Positions 12,089-22,186 of a stretch of DNA of 64,000 bases are shown here, one piece after another. Source of the stretch: Diospyros lotus (taxonomy: Eukaryota; Streptophyta; Magnoliopsida; Ericales; Ebenaceae); contig NC_068340.1 of NCBI RefSeq assembly GCF_014633365.1, forward strand, positions 23,291,879 through 23,355,878, written 5' to 3'. The notes beneath the pieces are model-generated. The model worked only from the letters and a program-made list of their open reading frames with translations, searched no databases and had not been told where the DNA came from. A program made the translations under genes and the position numbers. How positions within the stretch are numbered: the first letter of the stretch is position 1; each line of letters starts with the position of its first letter.

Positions 12089-12338
12089 TGTAATACCCCG
12101 AGAGCCCAATGTCAAGTCCAATAAGAGACTTTAGAGAAGCTAGTATATATATCGAGGATAGTAAGAAAGGAAACAATACCAGCTGGATACCTTTTGAGTT
12201 AAATGTCGATAAAGAACTCCTGGGTTAAGCGTGCTTGAGCTAGGGTAGCTCAAGGATGGGTGACCCTTAGGAAGTTTGCGTAAGCCCATTAGGTTAAGTT
12301 GATCTGGTCATTTCTATCATTTTATGCGAAATGTTATA
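12089..12338 (+). mobile_element. Cassandra TRIM solo LTR
   Basis: This 250-bp copy in + orientation starts TGTAATACCCCGAGAGCCC and ends TGTTATA, one transition from the canonical TGTTACA. It keeps the 5S-like core with TTAAGCGTGCTTGAG and GGATGGGTGACCC. The flanks GGTCG (12084-12088) and GGCCG (12339-12343) agree at four of five bases and are read as the aged TSD. It lies in the last few dozen bases of the SIRE 5' LTR. Confidence 0.9.
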
Positions 12339-12363
12339 GGCCGTTTATTAAGGGACTAACAAT

Positions 12364-12378
12364 TGGTATCAAAACAGG
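12364..12378 (+). other. SIRE primer binding site
   Basis: TGGTATCAAAACAGG follows the LTR end ACTAACA (12361) by two bases. It is close to the TGGTATCAGAGC type complementary to initiator Met-tRNA, which most plant LTR elements use. A couple of transitions separate it from the usual form. Confidence 0.75.
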
Positions 12379-12433
12379 CTTCTAGAATAATTGAGTTTAC
12401 TGTTTTAATAACCAACTTAGAAGAGATCCGAAA

Positions 12434-13624
12434 ATGGCATCAATTACCAACCAAGCCATAACTGAAGGACCATCACCCTCTAGACCACATTTCTTTGATG
12501 GAACTAGTTATAATTATTGAAAAATGAGGATAGAGTCCTATTTGTTCTCTATAAACTATCAATTATGGAAAATAGTTAGAGATGATTTTACTACAACCTC
12601 AACTAAAGAAGTAGAATGGATCGAGGAAGACATTAAGAAGGACCAAATTGACCATAGAGCTAAATACATAATGTTTTGTTCGATTTTACCTAGTGGGTAT
12701 GAAAAACTCTCTATTTACTCTACATCATATGAAATCTGGAGGAAATTAGAAGTTGTTTATGAAGGAACCAATCAAGTGAAAGATACCAAGATAAATCTAT
12801 TAATGTCACAATATGAAGAATTTAAGTTACTTTAAAATGAAAATATTAGTGATATGAATGGTAGGTTCCAAAAGATAATAAACAACCTTAAGATGTTAGG
12901 AAAAATCATTTCTGAAGACGATCAAGTAAAGAAAATACTTAGGTCTTTGTCATTAGAATGACAGCTATTAGTGACTGCAATATCTCAAGCCAAGAATCTG
13001 AAAGTATTAAGGATAGAAGAATTAATAGGAACATTTCTAACTCATGAATTGATTCTAAACAAATCAAATGAAGACACTAAAAGTAAGAATACATTAGTTC
13101 TAAAAGCAAATGAAGAAACAAAAACTAGTGAAGAAGAAAATGATGATGAAACTACTCTTTTAACAAGAACTTTTGCAAGACTTATGAAAAAGAAAGGAAC
13201 GAAACGTAGGAGAGTACAACCAACTTGCTATAAATGTAAAAAGGTTGGGCACATGCAATATGATTGTCCGGAAGAAAAGAAAGATAAGAAGGAAAGGAGA
13301 ACAAAAAAGAAAGGTGAAAAGAAAAGATTTAAGAAACCAAAAAAACAAACCTTTGCAGCATGGGATGAGGATACCATAAGTAGGTCATCTGAATCCGAAA
13401 AAGAACAAGAACATGTATGTTTTATGGAAATAGAAGATGATGAAGAAGAAAAAGATAATATGGACTTAGAAAAACTACAAGAAGGATACAAACAATTATT
13501 TAAAGAATATCAAGGTGTCAAGAAAGAATTGAGAAATACAAAGAAATCTCATAAGAAAGAGAATGAGAAGTTAAAAAGTCAAATAAAGGACTTAGAAGAA
13601 AAATCTAAGGATATAAAAGAATGA
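12434..13624 (+). pseudogene. SIRE gag (degenerate)
   Basis: Retrotransposon capsid/nucleocapsid precursor. Reading from ATG at 12434, the start resembles copia gag (RPHFFDGTSYNY), but a TGA interrupts at about 12519 and further breaks follow near 12835 and 12960. The long 3' ORF (12971-13624) carries a CCHC zinc knuckle, CYKCKKVGHMQYDC, near 13228-13270. It is followed by a very Lys/Glu-rich, probably coiled-coil tail, as seen in SIRE gag proteins. The capsid signature is readable around 12524-12835. It cannot make a full protein now. Confidence 0.85.
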
Positions 13625-15162
13625 GAATGAGCTAGATGAAAAATTAATCAAGCTTTAAGAAGAGAATAAATCCCTAAAGATTCAAAACAATAAAATACTA
13701 GCTGAAAAAAATGCCATTGAAAAATCCCTAGCCACACTAATTTCTAGAAATAACTCTAAACCTAGACCAAAATATAATGTTTCTAAAAGAGAATGGAGAC
13801 AATTTAGGTGGCAACCTCAATCTAGAAAGACTAGAGAAGTCCAAATGTGGATACCCAAAGGGGTAGCCCAAACTATGAGAGCTCTAGATCATGAAATTCC
13901 TAATGTTATTAATGTATCTTATGCAAGCACATCAAGAGTAGTTCGAACATTTGGCTTTGATGAAGTTAGACACAAGGGACCCATCCCTAGATGGGTACCC
14001 AAAGCTAAGATATGATTCTATATGTGCAAATGTGTGTGAGGACCACAATGGGCAACAAGTGGTGTATGGATAGTGGATGCTCACGTCACATGACTGGTGA
14101 GAGAGGTCTATTCTTAGATCTCACTCCCAAGGATGGTGGATTTGTCACTTTTGGAGATAATGCTAAAGGTAAGATGGTTGGTATTAGCATAGTTGGTCAA
14201 CCTCAACACACCACTATTAGAAATGTTTTGTTAGTAGATGGTTTATAACACAACCTACTTAGCATTAGTCAATTTTGTGATGATGGTTATGAGGTTATCT
14301 ATAGATAAAAATATTGCATCATTTTTTATAGTGATAAATCTTCTATTATTTGTGCTAAAAGACAAGGTAATGTATACGTTGCCGATATTGAGGAAATTAA
14401 TGTAAAATGCCTAATGGTTAAAAATGAAGACATTATTTTATGGCATAGAAGACTAGGTCACATTATTCCTGACTTAATTAGAAAGATTTTAATAAAGACT
14501 TAGTTCTAGGGCTCCCTAAGATGAAATTCAGTGAAGAAATTTTTTGTGATATTTGTTGTCAAGGAAAACGAACTAGAGCATCATTTAAGTCTAAGAATGA
14601 AGTATCAACTAGTAAACCCCAATAACTCTTGCACATGGACCTATTTGGACCCACACAAACTAGGAGTATAGGTGGAAAATCTTATGCATACGCTGTAGTG
14701 GATGACTTTTTTAGGATGGGTTATGATCTTATCTTCAAAAGATGAAGCCTTCCAAAACTTCGTTAAACTAGCTAAGAGAATTCAAAAAGAATTAGATGAT
14801 AAAATAGTTTCTATAAGAAGTGTTATTTATGGAGTTTTTTTTTTTAAGAGAATGGAATTTATCATCAATTTTCCACACCTAGAACACCACAGCAAAATGG
14901 GATTGTCGAAAGGAGAAATAAAACCCTATAAGAGATGGCTAGGACTATACTTTTGGGATAATAGATTGCCTACCTATTTTTGGGCGAAAGTGGTTAATAC
15001 CGCATGTTATATCCTAAACAAATTTAACTTAAGGTAAGGTATCAAGAAAACTCCATTTGAATTATATTATAACAAAAAACCTAATGTCTCCTATTTTAGA
15101 GCTTTTGGATGTAAATGTTATATCTTGAACACAAAAGACAATGTAGGAAAATTTCAAACTAA
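13625..15162 (+). pseudogene. SIRE protease and integrase N-terminal half (degenerate)
   Basis: The protease motif WCMDSGCSRHMTG, with the DSG active site, lies at about 14060-14095. A GAG-pre-integrase stretch follows (NVKCLMVKNEDIILWHRRLGH near 14398-14460). The integrase start MDLFGPTQTRSIGGKSYAYAVVDDF is at about 14634-14710. Stops and frameshifts are frequent. Coding is cut at 15160-15162 by the CACTA insertion, within the linker after the integrase core, and resumes at 22187. Confidence 0.82.
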
Positions 15163-15360
15163 CACTACAAAAAAAATGACTTTTAACGAGAAAAAATTAA
15201 TGAGAGGACAAATATCCCGTCGCTAAAAACATAATTTTTATGATTATAGCGAGAGATTATTTATACTCTCGTTAAATGTGGTATAAAATTAGTTTTTTAA
15301 CGATGGATATTTAAATTTCTCACTATTAATTAAAAGTCCCGTCGTTATTGAGCCTAAAAA
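15163..15360 (+). repeat. CACTA left terminal and subterminal repeats
   Basis: The terminal CACTACAAAAAAAATG is followed by scattered motifs such as TTTTAACGAG, CCCGTCGC, TCTCGTTAAA, TTTAACGATGG and CCCGTCGTTA in both orientations. The right end has the matching set. Confidence 0.85.
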
Positions 15361-15589
15361 ATTAACTTGAATATTTTCTGCCAAATATATACCCATGACC
15401 TTAATTAGATATTTTTTTCTTAATTTATCTTTTAACACTTCATCTTAATTTTTTTAAACCCTTCTTATTAGTTTTTTAAACCCTTCTTAGTATTTTTTTT
15501 CTTAATTTATCTTTTATCACTTCATCTTAGAATTAGTTTTATTAATTTCTATTGTAAATTTTCCAAACCCTTTTTATTAGTTAACAGAG

Positions 15590-15775
15590 CCCTTCCCTCA
15601 TTCCTCATCCTTCCCGCGCGTCTAACTCTTGCCTCTTCCCGTCAAATCCAAATCGCACTACCCTCTACCAACTTCGCCTTCTTCCCGTCAATCCCTATCT
15701 ATCAATCGGCGATCGAAGCTCCTGCATATCGCTATTTCCAGTGTCGTCGTTGATCTTGGTCTCGCGTAAGTTTCT
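15590..15775 (+). other. Leader-like GC-richer block, possibly a captured 5' UTR
   Basis: A C/T-rich, GC-richer block stands out from the AT-rich surroundings. It contains CGGCGATCGAAGCTCCTG and ends GGTCTCGCG followed by GTAAGT-like sequence, much like the first exon and intron donor of a plant gene. It has no coding signature. The origin of the fragment is not identified. Confidence 0.4.
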
Positions 15776-16742
15776 CTATCGCTCCTCCAAGTTTTCTTTT
15801 GGTTCATCTCCAAGTTTTCTTTTGGTTCATTGTTCGAATCTCAATCGGTTTGGTCAATCTGTTCGAATATGGGTTTCTTTCCTTTTGTTCAGTTTCAATA
15901 TTCAGGTACTCAGTTATTAGAATCGTTCATCCCTTTGTATGTGTAGCTAAACCCTAGCTAACTGTTAGTTTTTAGTTTATACAATTGTGGTTGATTTTGA
16001 GGGTTTATGTTTTAATTTCTGCTCCATGTTAGGCTTGTCTCTGCGAATTTCTTTATTTTTGCTTTCTGATTGAGACCTTATTTTGTTTTTATTTTTCTAT
16101 CTCCCTAATCTTATATATATATAGATACACTATGTTTAAAGATAAGTCTTAAGTTGCTGGCTTGCTTTGTGTTAAAAAAAGCACGATTATATCAAACGTA
16201 AAATAAAGAAATCATAAATAATCATAAAAGGTAATTTAAAATGGATAAAACATGATAACAGTAGCGGCAAAGCCGCTAGTTCAATCCAGCTCGTCGAGCT
16301 ACCCCAAAAGCATATATTATGGGTTAAAAACGGACACCGTATGCGACCTCTACACTCATAACACCAAATACGGATCACTACGACCATATCTTTGAATTAG
16401 TTTTTTTTTTTTTTTTTTTGTCATTTATTTCAGGGACCCTAGAAGGTTTGTGGTGATTGGAATCTCAAGAATCCCCTCACATAAAATTCAAGAGAAATTT
16501 TCTTTGGATTGTTCTGTCTAGTATAGTTAGTTATCTTCGCTTGAAATTTTCTTTGGATTGTTCTGTCTAGTATAGTTAGTTATCTTTGCTTTGTTAAAAC
16601 TATTTTTCTCTGGCTGGACTTTTCCCTTGATGTGGGGCCCAAAACAAGTTTCCTGAGAGAGTGAGAGTCATAGGAATTCTAGAAAGAATCTGGCTTGGAG
16701 TGGCCTTTAGCTTAATTATTGGAAGTGAAATTGAGTTTGTTT

Positions 16743-17003
16743 TCACTGGGCATTCATATAGTTCTTTAGTGCAATAATATCAGCTTCAGAGTCTCCCATG
16801 TTACCACAATGACGAGACTTTCTTGAAGCACCAGAAAGTCCTTCCCTTGTGTCAATGTGCTTACCAACCCTGAATATTTGGTTAAGCTTCCTCTTCTTCA
16901 GTCCAACTCTAATCACTCTGTCACTCAACGCAGAAAAGCTTGTATGGAACAAAAGAAAAGTTTCCAGAAGTACAATAAAAATGGCTCCAAATTTGTTTCC
17001 CAT
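16743..17003 (-). pseudogene. Captured 5' exon of a plant (phytepsin-type) aspartic proteinase
   Basis: This 86-codon minus-strand frame from ATG at 17001-17003 encodes MGNKFGAIFIVLL, a hydrophobic signal peptide. Next comes the propeptide motif RVIRVGLKKRKL, then DSEADIIALKNYMNAQ. In plant vacuolar aspartic proteinases that order (signal peptide, RVGLKKR, EADIVALKNYxDAQ) immediately precedes the mature enzyme. Here a TGA follows the Gln codon and the catalytic body is absent. The fragment therefore encodes only a secretory/vacuolar leader. An upstream in-frame ATG at about 17022-17024 would add seven residues, but the second Met fits the family. It lies inside the CACTA element on the same strand as the SBDS exons. 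The family call is from recognised motifs only. Confidence 0.72.
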
Positions 17004-17340
17004 GTTGACAACTATAAAATCCATTATGAAGAATCAACGTTCAGAAATGTACTAAAAAAATTAAGCTCGAAAAAATATCTAATCCAGCTGCTTGTTCTCT
17101 CAATACCTCTTAAATATGTCTAGTTTCCTCTCGTCGAATGCAAAATCAGTGAACACAGAAACAGAAACTAATAGGTATTGACTTGAAATACAGAATCTCA
17201 TTTCTCTTTCAATACTACAATCTCTGAAGACAGGTGGAGTAAAAAAAATGATAATGTCAGCTTAACCCCTTAAAAGAATTGGAGGTCAAGATTTTAACAA
17301 TGTGAATTAAAATGATTGCTAGAGTGTTTACTTGTTGTGT

Positions 17341-17658
17341 CTACTTCAGCTTTGCTTTGTAATCTGGGCATTGAATTTTGCTAGAATCCCTGGTGCTATG
17401 GTAGACTACAACTATCTGTTGACTTGATGATTCCATCAATTTCTGTTGCTTTGCAATAGGTTGATTTATTTCGATCTTGCAAGGCGAGGGCTGTAGGAAT
17501 ATATTGTTTCGTTTTTTTATATAAGAATCTTTCACATTTTTTATATGTATTTGAATTCTTACAGTAAAACACTTGTGATGGGTTTTTGGTATAGTAGTTA
17601 TAGTCCCTTGACAGCTTGAATTCCTACAGTAAAACACTTGTGCCATTTTTTTGTCCAT
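17341..17658 (-). other. Unassigned ORF within CACTA interior
   Basis: An open frame of 105 codons is Ser/Gln/Lys-rich toward its end (KQQKLMESSSQQ, then IQCPDYKAKLK). It lies on the SBDS strand and downstream of the captured SBDS exons, so it might be a decayed part of the variable C-terminal region of plant SBDS. The resemblance is weak. Near-identical GTAAAACACTTGTG blocks at about 17563 and 17630 indicate a local duplication. Confidence 0.2.
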
Positions 17659-18415
17659 ATGCTAGTCCTTGGGGAAATAAGGTGGGCTATCTTGTTGAGA
17701 TGCAAGCTGTTAGTATTTTAGAGCCATTAGCCATTATTTATATTGTAACTCTATACATGTGATGGAACACTCATTTTTTATATCCATATACATATATATA
17801 TATATAAATAGTTAAATAGGCATGGACAAAAGAACAAGAAACTTGCCAGTTTACTAATCATACATACAACTTAATGATGTGTCAGTGTCATATAAATGAT
17901 TGTAGTGACAGATCCAATCCAATTAATATAAACGTATTTATGCAATGTAGTTGTGTTATTATTATTTCATTTTATTTTGTCTTCTCAAAGAAAGAAAAAG
18001 AAGTTTGTGTGCATCATTTTCTTTTGTGTGAATACATAGATCATACTATTTTGTGTGTACCATAAAGTAAGGAAACACATGTTGTAGCTAGTTCAGCCAA
18101 CCAGGTAGGAACAAATCAATAAATATCAACTGATATACTAAACAAATTATTGACCAAAGAAGTTCGATCTTCTTTCTTCCGATTCATAAGAACACTCATT
18201 CCAAGCACCAGCATTATTAAGCTTACTTTACCCCTTATTTGTACATACCCTATTAAGGGGAACAGGGGAAGTATCACTTTGTTGAATTTGTTAGATGAAA
18301 ATCAAGTAACCTTATATCAAAACTTGAATGACCAAGGAAGCAAGAAGCCAAAAACTTCTTTAATCCTGGCATAAAAATTGCTGCTGCTAGTATGGGTTCA
18401 TGTCTCTATACTTAC

Positions 18416-18583
18416 AATGAAAAGTTGACTTCCAGATTCATCCTTTGAAACCACACTAGCATTCCAGAAACTGAATTTCTCCATAACAGAAGAAAGCTTT
18501 TGTACTGGTAATGTTAATCGTTGTCTCATTGGAGACCATTTTATAGGAAAGTGCTTTTGTAGCTCAAGGATAACATCCATTGC
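18416..18583 (-). pseudogene. SBDS: Captured SBDS exon (downstream of the pair)
   Basis: SBDS is the ribosome-maturation factor that, with EFL1, releases eIF6 from the 60S subunit. This 168-bp exon encodes AMDVILELQKHFPIKWSPMR and continues through FWNASVVSKDESGSQLFI, the end of the helical middle domain and the start of the C-terminal domain. It has no stop. Its borders look like real splice sites: acceptor TTACAG before GCAATGG at 18583, and donor GTAAGT after 18416. It is in phase 0 with the exon at 18966. The fragment covers only a small part of a normal SBDS protein. Confidence 0.88.
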
Positions 18584-18965
18584 CTGTAATGCCATAGAAT
18601 TAGCTGAAGTACGTATTGTTTAATGTCTTTCAATTTCCCAAAAAGTAATTGCATTTCAGCAGTGTAACAGAGGCATGACTGTAACATTTAAGATTCATGA
18701 CATCATAAAGTAAACAAAAAACAACAAATCAATGCAGTGAATTCCAACAAGAATTAACTAAGAAATATGAACTTGCTAGTAGAATAACTACTTGCAGAAA
18801 GTGAGCTTAAAGTGTAAGCATGCGTATATTAAAAGAAATTGCATGTTCCATTTGATGTGCCTAAGAGTTAGACAGCAATACATACCAATTCTGAGCAGGA
18901 AAATTAGCTGACATCTGGAAGACCATAAATCTCTTGCCAACCTAAAGCAAAACAAATAGACTTAC
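18584..18965 (-). other. Retained SBDS intron in the captured fragment
   Basis: The 382 bp between the two SBDS exons starts GTAAG (minus strand, after AAAAAGCAG) and ends TTACAG. It interrupts the protein between KKQ and AMDV in phase 0. Its presence shows that genomic DNA, not a spliced transcript, was captured. Confidence 0.8.
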
Positions 18966-19074
18966 CTGCTTTTTCGAGCCACCATGTGGATCAACAGCAA
19001 AATGAATTTCATGCATTAGACGTGTAATCAAGCTAATAGTATAAGGGTGTTGAGTCTCAGGATTAATAGTGGTG
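18966..19074 (-). pseudogene. SBDS: Captured SBDS exon (upstream of the pair)
   Basis: On the minus strand this encodes INPETQHPYTIS, then LMHEIHFAVDPHGGSKKQ, a highly conserved stretch of the SBDS middle domain. It ends exactly at a GTAAG donor. The upstream border is less certain; an AG that could be the acceptor is placed at 19075-19076. The reading frame is open. No SBDS N-terminal exon could be found further upstream inside the transposon. Confidence 0.85.
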
Positions 19075-20820
19075 CTGCTCTTAATTACTATTTGTATAAG
19101 GGTGTTCAATCATGCTATGTCCATAATGGTGGGGAATCTTAGTTTAACATAGTGTGCATATAATATTTGTGAACTGTTATTTAATTACTATTTGTTTCTG
19201 TTAATGGCAATGTTGTTTAATGTCTTTCTTGTCCTTTTTTCCTTTATACTAGGTCTAAGCATATTTCTTCCTTGGAGACATCCTGTATGTAATATTTAGG
19301 TTGATTTTGATTTAAGTAATGGATTATTCCTTTTTCAACTTTCTTTCTTTCCTTCAATTCTTCCTTCTTTCCCCCCCCTCCGTTTCATGCTTTGAGAAAT
19401 CAACAGGGATATCTTTCCATTTTATGTGTTCACTATTCAACCGTTGTAAAATTCCCATAATACTTCCAACTTGTAACCTCCAAATATATCAATCAATTTT
19501 GTTTAACAAATTAGTATTCTTTCACCTTTTATTTCTTTTTTATGATAGTAATCATGTCTAGTTAATAGCTGTTAATTAAGTCTTGCCTCTGAAATTGATC
19601 GTTTCGTTGAATGCAGTTCCTGATTCGAAGAGTCTATGACTAGTATTGATCACGAACTATTCAGGCCATAGTTTATATTTTCTCCTCTCCTTCTTTTTTT
19701 CTTTCTTTTTTTTTTTTTTACGTTTTTGAGGAAAGAATTATTCTGTAATTAGCTAATTTTCAAAGTAATGGAACAAAGAGCTTCTCTGAGCTTAGATGTA
19801 GGTAGTGGAGCTGCCTAACCTTGTATAGGTCCAATATGGGAAGTTGAAAAGCAACTATCTCAATTGCAGTAGATACACGGTCAAACGAAAAAAAAAATGC
19901 AAAAGAATATATGGTCATGATTTTTTTTTTTGGTTTGAATATTCTATTTATGTTCAACCAACAAAGAATAAAATTGAAAGGTAAACAACTCTAAACTATT
20001 GAAATCAGGTCCTACAAGCATGATGGCACATCACAATGGAATTAGACTATGGCTCTATGAACCTCGTGTTGATCTGAAGTTTTGGTTGAAGTGTGAGAGA
20101 TGTAGTTGTGAATCATATGACTTTGTTGGATAAATAGCTCAACACCAGTACTTCTCGGAGGGCTAGCAGGCAGACATATTATTATGGAGAGAATATATTG
20201 GTGTTCATCAGGGTGGAAGAGGCTCCACTTGTGTATAGGAGGTAGATTGACCTTGATAGTGAGCACTTTTATAGTTTGATGATTCCTTCCTTGCCTTTGG
20301 TGCTAAGGTAATTCCAAAAGCTTTAGAGGGACTTTCTGTTGAGTGGTTTTGGGGATGAGTTCAAGTGTCGCCTGGTGGGCTGGAAATAGTTTGCACTTTG
20401 CACCCCTTTACACTTGGGTGGCTTGGTATCTGGAAACATTCTTATGTTCAATCAGGCTCTTCTTAGGAAATAGTTACTGAATTTTATATTTGGTCAGTGA
20501 AGTTTTGCAGGAGGGTAGTTTTTTCTTGATATGTACTTTCTTGGGTATGTGGTTGACACTGTAGGGATCCTTATGGCTACCTTTTATGATGTGGTATTTT
20601 CTTTCAAATGAGTAATTGCTCTGAAGTTGGTGCAGGGATAGAGTGCACTTCTAGGACCAGTATTTCCTTGGGCATTTAAAAAGATGATTTTCTGGTTTTA
20701 GTTTGTGTGCTGATGTATAAAAGGGAGTGGATGATTTTCTGGTTTTAGTTTTCGTGGGCAATTTTCATACTATTTATGAAAAACACTAAAAATTTTCCCT
20801 AGTCAGCATCATATGCCAGC
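19075..20820. other. CACTA interior without recognised genes
   Basis: AT-rich sequence with polypyrimidine runs near 19340-19380 and 19680-19720. Short ORFs occur, for example a 74-codon minus-strand frame at 20042-20266, but none matches a family I recognise. Part could be introns or untranslated parts of captured genes. Confidence 0.5.
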
Positions 20821-20861
20821 ACGATAAATTTAACAGTGGGAGTCACCCTTGCGAGGAGCAA

Positions 20862-20918
20862 GTTCCACCAAGGCTGCTTTGCACTTTTGAATTGCAGCCA
20901 TTGCAGCCTTGGTGGAAC
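20862..20918. repeat. Hairpin-forming inverted repeat
   Basis: The 16-base arms GTTCCACCAAGGCTGC (20862-20877) and GCAGCCTTGGTGGAAC (20903-20918) are perfect complements around a 25-base loop. Partly matching GAG/CTC bases extend the stem. It sits inside the CACTA element in a stretch more GC-rich than its surroundings. Confidence 0.85.
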
Positions 20919-21859
20919 TCGCTTCCATGAGGTGGGAGTTCCACACTGACTCGCTCCTCACAGGAGCGAGTTTTGTCCAATTAAAATTGCCATATTCGCA
21001 CATGATCCTAACTTGGAAAAAATTTTGAGTTATATGATAATTAATTTCAGAAAATATTAATTTTTATGATAGTAATCATGTCTAGTTAATAGCTGTTAAT
21101 TTTTTAATTGGAAAAAATTTTGAGTTTTATGGTTAATTTCATATGTCTATTATATGATAATTGAATTCAGAAGATATTTGCATTTGCGTTGTGTTATGGT
21201 TTCTCAGCTTGTACTAGCGTTATCCATTCATGCTCCACTGCTTAACTCAAATCTCACTTGCAGAGAAGTTCCATTGTGACGTATGCTTTTAGACACTTGA
21301 ACTGAATGAATAATGTTAGAAATTTAGTATTATTATTATGAAGGATGATGAATAATATGATTTTTTCTTTGTAATTTGTAGGTACCTGAAGATACAAGTC
21401 CAACAGGGAACACTTGATATTGGTTGTGACTATAATACATGGATTCTAATGACACTTGTAACAATTTTTTGATTTTGATTATAGGGAGAGATTAGGATAA
21501 TATGAAACTCATATTTTTTTTTTCTCGTTTCTATGATTGTGGACGTATGGAAGTTCTTAAGATGATTGTAATTAGTACATAATCAATGTCGATGATAATA
21601 TTTTACATATATCTTGTTTTTATTAAATTCATTGAGAATCACATTTTTATTATTAGTATTTCTCTTGCAAAAATTAATAGGTACAAAATAAATTTTTATA
21701 TAACAGTAAAAATAGTCATTAGAATTGTAATAATAGTAATAATGATAAATAAATATAGATATAACGATAGAAATATTTATATCATTGATATTATGTTTAA
21801 TGACCAGTAAATATATATAGTTATAATAACAAGATTATTTGTAGTTTAGATTATGTTTA

Positions 21860-22186
21860 GTGATAGGTAAATATTGCAATGACGACGGGAATATTCATCG
21901 TTAATATTATATTTAGTGATTGATAAATATTTCAATAACGACGGAAATGTCCATCGTTAATAATATTTTCAACGGCCATACACATTGTTATAGCGACGGA
22001 AATATTCGTCGTTGATATTATTTTTAATGACGGGATTTTTTTTTCCATCGTTAATAGTATTAACGACGGAAGTTTTAACGACAGGCGACGAAGGGATTTT
22101 TTCTTTCGTTAAAACTCTTTAACGACGGGAAATCAACTTTTAACAACTAGTTTTCCCCTCGTTAAAGACCTTTTTTTTTTGTAGTG
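21860..22186 (-). repeat. CACTA right subterminal and terminal repeats
   Basis: Many copies of AACGACGG, GCGACGGAAATATTCGTCG and related forms cluster here, ending in TTTTTTTGTAGTG. They mirror the left end. Confidence 0.85.

Larger units (their letters stand above)
15163..22186. mobile_element. CACTA (En/Spm-type) transposon, non-autonomous, gene-capturing
   Basis: A 7024-bp element with terminal inverted repeats CACTACAAAAAAA on the left and TTTTTTTGTAGTG on the right. Its 3-bp TSD TAA lies at 15160-15162 and 22187-22189. Both ends hold subterminal repeats built on AACGACGG/CCGTCGTT, usual for CACTA transposase binding. No transposase-like ORF is visible, so it is non-autonomous. The interior instead holds host-gene fragments: an aspartic proteinase 5' exon (16743-17003), two SBDS exons (18416-18583 and 18966-19074) and a GC-richer leader-like block (15590-15775). 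This makes it a Pack-type CACTA element. Confidence 0.92.

Noticed and set aside
13228..13491. 87-codon minus-strand ORF rich in Ser and Phe
   Set aside because: It is the complement of the Lys/Glu-rich gag tail, a typical shadow frame.
19319..19561. 80-codon Phe-rich ORF in the CACTA element
   Set aside because: Produced by a polypyrimidine tract; no captured gene signature.
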